DNA of 64,000 nucleotides. Origin: JACDBE01 sp963714055. Its GTDB lineage: Bacteria; Actinomycetota; Acidimicrobiia; Spongiisociales; UBA5794. Position numbers and translations under genes: made by a program. A model generated the notes under the pieces. The model saw nothing but the letters and a program-made list of their open reading frames with translations, had not been told where the DNA came from and did no database searches. Below, one piece after another: positions 57,826 through 64,000 of the stretch. The stretch covers positions 1,302,001 through 1,366,000 of the forward strand of contig OY970227.1 in assembly GCA_963714055.1 (NCBI GenBank). Direction: 5' to 3'. Every line of letters begins with the position of its first letter. The stretch's first letter is position 1.

Positions 57826-59595
57826 ATGTACCGACCTCCGCTGCGCGACATCAAGTTCGTGCTGGAGCACGTCGCCGACCTTCCCACGCTGGCCGGGCTC
57901 CCCGCCTACGAGCACGTCGACCTCGAAACGGTCGACGGCCTCCTCGACGAGGCCGGCCGGTTCATGGCCGAGGTGGTGGCGCCCACCAACCGTGTCGGCG
58001 ACACCCAGGGGGCGGTGCGCAACGACGACGGGACGGTGACCGTTCCCGAGGAGTTCGCCAAGGCCTACCAGCAGTACGTCGCCGCCGGCTGGAACGGGAT
58101 CAAGGGCGACCCGGAGTACGGCGGCCACGGTTTCCCCGGGGTCGTCGGGCTGGCCGTCCAGGAGATGCTCACCACCGCCAACATGGCCTTCTCGCTGTGC
58201 CCGATGCTCACCATGAGCACCATTCTCGCCGTCAGCGCCCACGGCACCGACCAGCAGAAGGCCGACTACCTCGCCCATCTGATCAGCGGCGAGTGGACCG
58301 GCACCATGGTCCTCACCGAGCCGGAGGCCGGGTCCGATGTGGGCGCCCTGCGCACCAAGGCCACCCCGGCGGGGGATGGCACCTGGCGTATCGACGGCAC
58401 CAAGATCTTCATCACCTGGGGTGAGCACGACATCACCGACAACATCATCCACCTGGTTCTCGCCCGCGCCCCCGGGTCACCCCCGGGCACCAAGGGGATC
58501 AGCCTCTTCATCGTCCCCAAGTTCGTTCTCGACGCCGACGGGCGGCCGGGCGAGCGCAACTCCGTGACCTGCGTCTCCATCGAGCACAAGCTGGGCATCC
58601 ACGGCAGCCCCACCTGTGTGATGGCGTTCGAGGATGCCGTCGGCTATCTGGTGGGTGACGTCAACGACGGGATGCGGGCGATGTTCACCATGATGAACGA
58701 CGCTCGGCTCCACGTCGGGCTCGAGGGCCTGGGCATCACCGAGCGCGCCTACCAGGGGGCGGTCGCCTTCGCCACCACCCGGCTCCAGGGGCGGGCCATC
58801 GGCGCCCCGGCGGAGACCTCGTCGCCCATCATCGACCACCCCGACGTGCGCCGCATGCTGATGACGATGCGGGCCAATGCCGAGGCGATGCGGGGCCTGC
58901 TCTACGACACGGCCCGTGCCATCGACCTCGCCAACCACCATCCGGACTCCGCCACCCGGGACCACTGGCGCGACCGGGCCGGCCTGCTCACTCCGGTGGC
59001 CAAGGCGTGGTGCACCGACCTCGGTGTGGAGATGGCCTCGCTCGGGCTGCAGGTCCACGGCGGCATGGGCTTCGTCGAGGAGACCGGCGCCGCCCAGCAC
59101 TACCGCGACTCCCGTATCGCTCCCATCTACGAGGGCACCAACGGCATCCAGGCGGTCGACCTGGTGCTGCGCAAGCTGCCCATCGGAGGAGGCGAGGCCG
59201 TCCGCTCGTACCTGGCCGATCTCGACGGCATCCGCGCCGAGGTCCAGGCGGCCGGGCCCGAGCTCGACGCCATCGCCCGCGAGCTCGGCGAGGGCATCGA
59301 GTTGCTCCGCAACGCCACCGAGTGGCTGCTCGCCGGGGACGATCCCAACGATCGACTGGCGGCGGCCACCCCGTACCTCCGGCTCTTCGGGATCGTCGCC
59401 GGCGGCGCGTACCTGGGCCGGATGGCGGCGGCGGCTTTGGGTGGGGCGGCCGAGGACTCCTTCCTGGCGGCCAAGGTGGCCACCGCCCGCTTCTACGCCG
59501 AGCAGCTCCTCCCCCAGGCGTTCGGCCTGGTACCTGCCGCCACGTCCCACGCCGACATCCTGTTCGCCGTCTCGACGGAGATGCTCGGGGCGTGA
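57826..59595 (+). CDS. Acyl-CoA dehydrogenase, long (~590-residue) DmdC-like type
   Basis: 589 residues, longer than the ~380 of ordinary acyl-CoA dehydrogenases. It has the extra N- and C-terminal helical parts of the group that includes 3-methylmercaptopropionyl-CoA dehydrogenase (DmdC) and fadE5-like enzymes. FAD site TMVLTEPEAGSDVGALRTKA, then TWRIDGTKIFITWGEHD. The catalytic region is DSRIAPIYEGTNGIQAVDLV with Glu as base, and the LQVHGGMGFVEETGAAQHYR motif is present. Oxidises an acyl-CoA to the enoyl-CoA; chain specificity unknown. Its stop overlaps the GTG of the next gene. Confidence 0.9.
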   Translation: MYRPPLRDIKFVLEHVADLPTLAGLPAYEHVDLETVDGLLDEAGRFMAEVVAPTNRVGDTQGAVRNDDGTVTVPEEFAKAYQQYVAAGWNGIKGDPEYGGHGFPGVVGLAVQEMLTTANMAFSLCPMLTMSTILAVSAHGTDQQKADYLAHLISGEWTGTMVLTEPEAGSDVGALRTKATPAGDGTWRIDGTKIFITWGEHDITDNIIHLVLARAPGSPPGTKGISLFIVPKFVLDADGRPGERNSVTCVSIEHKLGIHGSPTCVMAFEDAVGYLVGDVNDGMRAMFTMMNDARLHVGLEGLGITERAYQGAVAFATTRLQGRAIGAPAETSSPIIDHPDVRRMLMTMRANAEAMRGLLYDTARAIDLANHHPDSATRDHWRDRAGLLTPVAKAWCTDLGVEMASLGLQVHGGMGFVEETGAAQHYRDSRIAPIYEGTNGIQAVDLVLRKLPIGGGEAVRSYLADLDGIRAEVQAAGPELDAIARELGEGIELLRNATEWLLAGDDPNDRLAAATPYLRLFGIVAGGAYLGRMAAAALGGAAEDSFLAAKVATARFYAEQLLPQAFGLVPAATSHADILFAVSTEMLGA

Positions 59596-60617
59596 AGAAG
59601 GTCGGCGAGCTCGTCCTCGCCTCCCTGGCAGCCTTCGTCGCCGTCGGCGCCCTCCTCCGCCACACCGAACCGGTGCCGAGCACCATCCCGGCGGCGCCAT
59701 ACCCGAGTCTCTCCACCGACGCCGGGATGGAGCGCCCGGAATCGCCCGTGGCGGAAGACGAGCCGAGGCAGGCGGGGGTCGTCGCCTTCGCCAAGGAACT
59801 GATGCAGGCCGTCAGCCGCCACCGGCTCACGATGCTCAGCGCCGGGCTGGCCTACTACGGGTTCTTCACCATGTTCCCGCTCACCATCGCCGCAGTGTCG
59901 ATCTACGGCCTGATGGGCGACCCCGCCGACCTCGAGGCGATGTTCGACCGGGTCACCTCGGTATTCCCGGCGCCGACCGCCCAGTTCCTCAACGACCAGC
60001 TCGACACCCTGTTCAACGCCTCGGCCGGCGGGCTCGGGTTGGCCACCGGGGTGTCGTTGCTGGTGACGCTGTGGTCGGCGTCGGCGAGCGTCAGGGCACT
60101 GATGATCGGGATCGATGCCGTGTACGAGGAGAGCACGGAGGGCAGGGGGCTGATGGTCCGCCTCTGGGCGCTGGTGTCGACGCTGGCGTTGCTCCTGGTC
60201 GTGGCGATCCTGGTGGCGCTGGCCGCACTGCTCCCCAGGATCCTCGACGCCCTGGGGCTCGAGGGTGGCAATGCGACGCTGATCAACCTGATCCGGTGGC
60301 CCGTCCTCCTGTTCATGATCGCCGCCGGGCTCACCATCCTCTACCGGTCCTCACCGAGCAGCACCGTTCGGAGGGACGGCTGGTTCAGCCCGGGGGCGGT
60401 GGTGGCCACGGTTGCCATCCTCGTCGCCACCTTCGGGCTGAGCTGGCTGGTGGCGGTGAGCGACTACGGCTCCGTGTACGGGGCCCTCACCGGGCTGGCC
60501 CTGCTGATGCTGTGGTTCTTCACTGCCGGAGTAGTCGTGCTGGTGGGCGCCGAGATCGACCGGATGGTCAACGTGCGGCGCAGAGCGTCCCGTGCCGATG
60601 CGGTGGTCGCCCCCTGA
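59592..60617 (+). CDS. YihY/BrkB-family inner-membrane protein
   Basis: 341 residues. A short N-terminal hydrophobic stretch (LVLASLAAFVAVGALL) and an acidic linker precede the YihY core. The core reads HRLTMLSAGLAYYGFFTMFP, LTIAAVSIYGLMG, GVSLLVTLWSASASVRALMI and GIDAVYEE. Further helices are LVSTLALLLVVAILVALAAL and LALLMLWFFTAGVVVLVGAE (IDR). Six membrane segments; members were once called ribonuclease BN by mistake and have no settled function. GTG 59592 overlaps the dehydrogenase stop as GTGA. Confidence 0.9.
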   Translation: MKKVGELVLASLAAFVAVGALLRHTEPVPSTIPAAPYPSLSTDAGMERPESPVAEDEPRQAGVVAFAKELMQAVSRHRLTMLSAGLAYYGFFTMFPLTIAAVSIYGLMGDPADLEAMFDRVTSVFPAPTAQFLNDQLDTLFNASAGGLGLATGVSLLVTLWSASASVRALMIGIDAVYEESTEGRGLMVRLWALVSTLALLLVVAILVALAALLPRILDALGLEGGNATLINLIRWPVLLFMIAAGLTILYRSSPSSTVRRDGWFSPGAVVATVAILVATFGLSWLVAVSDYGSVYGALTGLALLMLWFFTAGVVVLVGAEIDRMVNVRRRASRADAVVAP

Positions 60618-60698
60618 ACGGCGTTCTGCCCTACCACGGCTAACGTTCGCCCAGGCTCACCGCGTTCCTCTTCCCTCTCCGGACCGGGGGCCGACCGC

Positions 60699-61901
60699 AT
60701 GACTGACAACGGTTTCGCCGCGTTGGGCGTGGCTCGGGACCTCGACGCCCTGCTCGAGCAGGGCGGGATAGACGAGCCGTTCGCCATCCAGCGCATGGCC
60801 ATTCCCGACATACTCGCCGGCAGCGACGTGTGCGGCCGGGCCCGCACCGGCTCCGGCAAGACCCTCGCCTTCGGCCTGCCCATGGTCCAGATGCTGAAAC
60901 CGACCGACGGGTCGCGGCCGACCGGGCTGGTGCTGGTGCCCACCCGCGAGCTGGCCAACCAGGTAACCGAGGTCCTGGCACCGCTGGCGGCGGTTCGCCG
61001 GCTCCCCATCGTGGCCGTGTACGGCGGGTCGTCGATGAAGCAGCAGATCGACAGCCTGGCGAGTGGCGCCGGGATCGTCGTGGCCACCCCGGGCCGCCTC
61101 ATCGACCTCATCGAGCGCCGCGCCGTCAAGCTCGACAAGGTGGCGATGGTGACCATCGACGAGGCCGACCAGATGGCCGACATGGGGTTCCTGCCCCAGG
61201 TACGGCGGATCATGCGGACCGTTCCCGCCGGGCACCAGACGATGCTGTTCTCGGCCACGCTCGACGGGCAGGTGGGGTCGCTGGTGAGCGCCTACATGCA
61301 CGACCCGGTCCGCCACGAGATCGACGCCGACACGCCCGCCGTCGACACCATGGAGCACCGGTTCCTCAAGGTGCACCAGATGGACAAGGTGAAAGTGGCT
61401 GCGGAGCTGGCCCGGCACCATCGTCGCACGCTGATGTTCGTGCGCACCCGCTTCGCCTGCGACCGGCTCGCCCGCGACCTCGGCGACCTGGGGGTGTCGG
61501 TGCGGGCCATCCACGGCGATCTCCAGCAGAAGCTCCGGGAGCGGGCGCTGGAACAGTTCATGGAGGGCACCATCGCCGCCCTGGTGGCGACCAACGTCGC
61601 CGCCCGTGGCCTCCATATCGACGACGTCGACCTGGTCATCCACTACGACCCTCCGGAGGACCCCAAGACCTACGTGCACCGGTCGGGCCGCACCGCCCGC
61701 GCCGGCGAGTCCGGTCTGGTGGTGACGCTGGTGGAGTGGGACCAGGTGAACGAGGTGCTCGGGATCCAGCGCAGGGCCGGGCTCAACGTGCCCATCGTCA
61801 AGATGTTCTCCAACGACGAGCGGCTCGCCGACCTCACCACCTGGGAGCCGCCCGAGGAGATGGCCCCGTTCAAGTCCACCAGACGGCGACGCCGGTTCTG
61901 A
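60699..61901 (+). CDS. DEAD-box RNA helicase
   Basis: 400 residues, a minimal two-domain core. Q motif FAALGVARDLDALLEQGGID (Gln in FAIQRMAIPD), motif I ARTGSGKTLAFGLP, Ia PTRELANQV, II VTIDEADQMADMGFLPQ, III LFSATLDG. Domain 2 has MFVRTRFACDRLARDLGDLG, VATNVAARGLHIDDVDLVIH and VI YVHRSGRTARAGESG. The C-terminal tail is short and basic (STRRRRRF). Unwinds RNA duplexes; possible role in ribosome assembly or cold response. A TAACGT box is about 60 nt upstream. Confidence 0.93.
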   Translation: MTDNGFAALGVARDLDALLEQGGIDEPFAIQRMAIPDILAGSDVCGRARTGSGKTLAFGLPMVQMLKPTDGSRPTGLVLVPTRELANQVTEVLAPLAAVRRLPIVAVYGGSSMKQQIDSLASGAGIVVATPGRLIDLIERRAVKLDKVAMVTIDEADQMADMGFLPQVRRIMRTVPAGHQTMLFSATLDGQVGSLVSAYMHDPVRHEIDADTPAVDTMEHRFLKVHQMDKVKVAAELARHHRRTLMFVRTRFACDRLARDLGDLGVSVRAIHGDLQQKLRERALEQFMEGTIAALVATNVAARGLHIDDVDLVIHYDPPEDPKTYVHRSGRTARAGESGLVVTLVEWDQVNEVLGIQRRAGLNVPIVKMFSNDERLADLTTWEPPEEMAPFKSTRRRRRF

Positions 61902-61917
61902 GTGGCAACGGAGCCGG

Positions 61918-61923
61918 TAGCCT
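61918..61923 (+). promoter_or_regulatory. -10 box TAGCCT upstream of the cyclophilin gene
   Basis: CGGTAGCCTCC is the same box string as at 21933. It lies 37 nt before ATG 61960, giving a leader that carries AGGAG. Confidence 0.4.
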
Positions 61924-61959
61924 CCTGCCCGCTCATTCGCCCCCCTGCTAGGAGCTCCG

Positions 61960-62463
61960 ATGGCCAGATACACCGAGCCCCCCGCGTTCGCCCTCGACGC
62001 CGCCAAGACCTACTCGGCGACGCTGCACACCAACCACGGCGACATCGACATCGTCTTCCACCCCGAGCATTCGCCGAACACGGTGAACAACTTCGTCACC
62101 CTCGCCAGGGACGGCTTCTACGACGGGGTGATCTTCCACCGGGTGGTGCCGGGGTTCGTGGTCCAGGGCGGCGACCCCACAGGGACCGGCACCGGTGGGC
62201 CCGGCTACAAGTTCCGCGACGAGCTCGACGGGCCCGGGACGTACTCCCGGGGCATGGTGGCGATGGCCAATGCAGGCCCCAACACGAACGGCTCGCAGTT
62301 CTTCATCTGCCTCGCCGACGTCAAGCTCCCCCACTCGTACACGATCTTCGGCGAGGTGACATCGGGGATGGAGGTGGTCGATTCCATCGCCGCCGCCCCC
62401 CGGAAGGGCGAGCAGCCGATCGACGACTGCGTCATCGACTCGGTGACGGTTACGGAGGGTTGA
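61960..62463 (+). CDS. Cyclophilin-type peptidyl-prolyl cis-trans isomerase
   Basis: 167 residues, cytoplasmic (no signal). Active-site motifs FYDGVIFHRVVPGFVVQGGD (catalytic Arg in FHRV), then GYKFRDEL, GMVAMANAGPNTNGSQFFIC and HSYTIFGEVTSGMEVVDSIA. AGGAG lies 6-7 nt before ATG 61960. A perfect 10-bp hairpin follows directly after the stop. Confidence 0.95.
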   Translation: MARYTEPPAFALDAAKTYSATLHTNHGDIDIVFHPEHSPNTVNNFVTLARDGFYDGVIFHRVVPGFVVQGGDPTGTGTGGPGYKFRDELDGPGTYSRGMVAMANAGPNTNGSQFFICLADVKLPHSYTIFGEVTSGMEVVDSIAAAPRKGEQPIDDCVIDSVTVTEG

Positions 62464-62465
62464 CT

Positions 62466-62488
62466 CTCCTCCCCCTCAGGGGGAGGAG
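62466..62488 (+). terminator. Perfect 10-bp hairpin after the cyclophilin gene
   Basis: CTCCTCCCCC-tca-GGGGGAGGAG begins 3 bp after the stop, between two convergent genes. No T-run. It also resembles the hairpin at 57787 and may be a repeat family. Confidence 0.5.
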
Positions 62489-62599
62489 TGGCTGCGCACC
62501 GGGCCGAAGGCCGGCAGGGCAGACGAGGAGGGGGCAGCTGCGACGTAACCGCTTCCGCCAAGATCAGTCGCATCAGTCGCCTGACCGGGCCGCCCGGCG

Positions 62600-64000
62600 T
62601 CAGCCTCCCCCGGTGGCTCCCCCGCGGCCCATGAGCTGGCCCGGGCTGATCTGACCGGCCATCCAGTAGGGGCGGTCCTGGTCGAGACCGAGTTGGCGGA
62701 CGATGTCATAGGCCGCCCAGCCGACCACGGCGCCGTACGTGGGGAACGACAGCGGCAGGTCGGCGAGCCGGTCGACGGTGAGCCCGGCGGCCATCCCGGC
62801 GGTCACCAGCTGCACCGTGTCCACCGCCCGCTCGCCCACCACGTGGCACCCGAGGATCTCGCGGGTCCCCCGGTCGGCGATCAGCTTGCAGAATCCGCGT
62901 TTGCGCCCGTCGATGATGCTGCGGGAGAAGGCGGCGTGATCCACCCGAGCCACCACCACGTCGTGTGAGGCGCGCGCCGCCGCCTCGGTGAGCCCTATCT
63001 GGGCGTACTCGGGGTCGGTGAAGCTGCCGAACGGCACCAGCTCGGGATCCATCGGGAACCGAGCCCCCTGGACCGCGTTCGAGGCGGCGTAGTAGCCCGA
63101 CCGGTAGGCGGTGGGCACCAGCATCACCTGGCCACAGATGTCGCCGGCCGCGAAGACGGCGGGATTCGAGGTCCGCTGGAACTCGTCCACCCGGACGTAG
63201 CCACGGCCATCGGTGTCGACCCCGGCCAGGTCCAGGCGGAGGTCGTCGGCGGCGGCGGCCCAACCCACCGCCATCACCACGAGCTCGGCAGTGACCTCCC
63301 GCGGCGCCCCCTGGTGGGTCATCCGCACCGTGACCCCGGAGCCGGACCGGTCGAAACCGGCGATGGTCACCGCCTCCATCACCTCCATCCCGTGCTCCAG
63401 GTAGGCGTCGCGGACCGCCGCCGAAACCTCCTCGTCCTCGGTGGGCAGGATGCGGGGACCCGCCTCCAGCAACGTGACCCGGGTGCCCAGGGCGTTGAAG
63501 ATCGACGCCACCTGGGCACCGGTCGCCCCCGAGCCCACCACCACCATCGAGCGAGGCAGGTCGGTGAGCCCCCAGGCGTCGGTGTGGGTGGCGGTGAACT
63601 CGATCCCGGGGATGGGCAGCGCCTTGGCCTTGCCGCCGGCACAGAGGATCACCTTGTCCCCTACGAACTCCCGACCCCCGGCGCACCGGAGGGCGTGATC
63701 GTCGATGAAGGCGGCATTGCCGGAATCTTCGAAGATCTCGACGCCGCACCGGTGGAGGTAGTCGTTCCTCCCGGCGACGAGGTCGTATTCCTCGACCACG
63801 GCGGACACCCGGCCGAGCAGAGCCGGGAAGTCGAGGCGAGGCCGGTCGACGACGATGCCGTACTCGCCGAACTGCTTGGCCTCGCGGGCGAGACGAGCCG
63901 CATAGGCCAGGGCCCGCACCGGGACCGGCCCGTCGTGGGCCGCCATCCCGCCCACCTTGTCCCGGGTCACCAACGCCGTCCTGGCACCGAGCTCACTGGC
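62600..64000 (-). CDS. Pyridine nucleotide-disulfide-reductase-fold flavoprotein without redox cysteines (5' truncated by window)
   Basis: At least 466 residues; the frame is open to the window edge, so the true N-terminus (first FAD-binding segment) is missing. NAD-binding GxGxxG is SMVVVGSGATGAQVASIFNA, FAD segment TSNPAVFAAGDICGQVMLVP. The dimerisation domain starts FGSFTDPEYAQIGLTEAAAR. The segment after LVTRDKVGG, where reductases have CxxxxC, reads MAAHDGPVPVRAL, with no cysteine. The C-terminal His-Glu pair is also replaced (SFPTYGAVVGWA). It therefore cannot act as lipoamide, mercuric or glutathione reductase; a transhydrogenase or NAD(P)H oxidase-like role is possible. Confidence 0.85.
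   Translation of the reverse strand, partial: ASELGARTALVTRDKVGGMAAHDGPVPVRALAYAARLAREAKQFGEYGIVVDRPRLDFPALLGRVSAVVEEYDLVAGRNDYLHRCGVEIFEDSGNAAFIDDHALRCAGGREFVGDKVILCAGGKAKALPIPGIEFTATHTDAWGLTDLPRSMVVVGSGATGAQVASIFNALGTRVTLLEAGPRILPTEDEEVSAAVRDAYLEHGMEVMEAVTIAGFDRSGSGVTVRMTHQGAPREVTAELVVMAVGWAAAADDLRLDLAGVDTDGRGYVRVDEFQRTSNPAVFAAGDICGQVMLVPTAYRSGYYAASNAVQGARFPMDPELVPFGSFTDPEYAQIGLTEAAARASHDVVVARVDHAAFSRSIIDGRKRGFCKLIADRGTREILGCHVVGERAVDTVQLVTAGMAAGLTVDRLADLPLSFPTYGAVVGWAAYDIVRQLGLDQDRPYWMAGQISPGQLMGRGGATGGG

Noticed and set aside
62600..63973. Dihydrolipoamide dehydrogenase (E3) to complete the E1-E2 operon
   Set aside because: The CxxxxC redox motif and the C-terminal His-Glu pair are absent, so it cannot oxidise dihydrolipoamide.
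1..64000. tRNA, rRNA, CRISPR arrays, prophage or restriction-modification and other defence genes
   Set aside because: No cloverleaf, spaced direct repeats, phage structural genes, nuclease/methylase motifs or Cas proteins were found in the gaps or frames.

Overview
The window comes from a very GC-rich bacterial chromosome with almost exclusively G/C-ending codons and short intergenic gaps. Mycothiol-type LmbE deacetylase, DUF2332, DUF885, TANNNT -10 boxes placed 6-7 nt before start codons, many GTG/TTG starts and many 4-bp start/stop overlaps all point to an actinobacterium. An uncultured member of the Acidimicrobiia or a relative is my best guess, but no rRNA or marker tree is available here. 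There are no tRNA or rRNA genes, CRISPR arrays, insertion sequences or phage genes that I can support.

Layout. 1-2.4 kb: end of a sarcosine oxidase-like flavoprotein and a CocE/NonD serine hydrolase. 2.5-10.7 kb: a signalling/ABC cluster (REC-HTH-cyclase fusion, MacB-type ATPase, NarX-type sensor kinase, two response regulators on the other strand, FtsX-type permease) full of apparent frameshifts. 10.9-16.5 kb: a five-gene Dpp/Opp-type peptide importer operon with overlapping genes, a CTG start and a tail-anchored binding protein. 16.5-18.2 kb: a class IV aminotransferase overlapping a sulfotransferase-like gene, the split form of a fusion I recall from plants. 18.2-21.9 kb: an unknown acidic protein, then a minus-strand operon of gamma-glutamylcyclotransferase-like protein, SerA and DUF1015. 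22-28.9 kb: DUF885 peptidase-like protein, ECF sigma factor overlapping an alkyltransferase with a C-terminal Ada zinc module, class V aminotransferase, alpha/beta hydrolase, DUF2332. 29.4-32.9 kb: a heterodimeric ABC exporter. 32.9-35.2 kb: membrane sulfatase-like protein and FKBP lipoprotein.

35.3-42.5 kb is the most unusual accessory region. Three secreted multidomain proteins (sulfatase A, a tandem SGNH-like protein, sulfatase B) share nearly identical DNA modules of about 1.67 kb and 0.54 kb with swapped C-termini (FN3/Ig/PKD against RTX repeats). This suggests very recent duplication and domain shuffling. 42.6-46.1 kb: lipoprotein, MacA-like adaptor, MacB ATPase and permease. 46.1-50.6 kb: ferrochelatase, Lrp/AsnC regulator, kelch-like membrane protein, HisC-like aminotransferase. 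50.7-53.9 kb: fused E1 alpha-beta and E2 of a 2-oxoacid dehydrogenase. 53.9-57.7 kb, minus strand: LmbE deacetylase, PPK2, VOC protein, ECF42-type sigma factor with its DGPF/YCII partner. 57.8-64 kb: acyl-CoA dehydrogenase, YihY-like membrane protein, DEAD-box helicase, cyclophilin, and a flavoprotein of the disulfide-reductase fold lacking its redox cysteines.

Cross-cutting signals are a dispersed hairpin element in three intergenic places with a compensatory base change, and at least eight leaderless-type promoters. Apparent frameshifts are concentrated between 2.1 and 12.6 kb, plus one at 23.8 kb. They are probably sequence errors, but real decay cannot be excluded from sequence alone.
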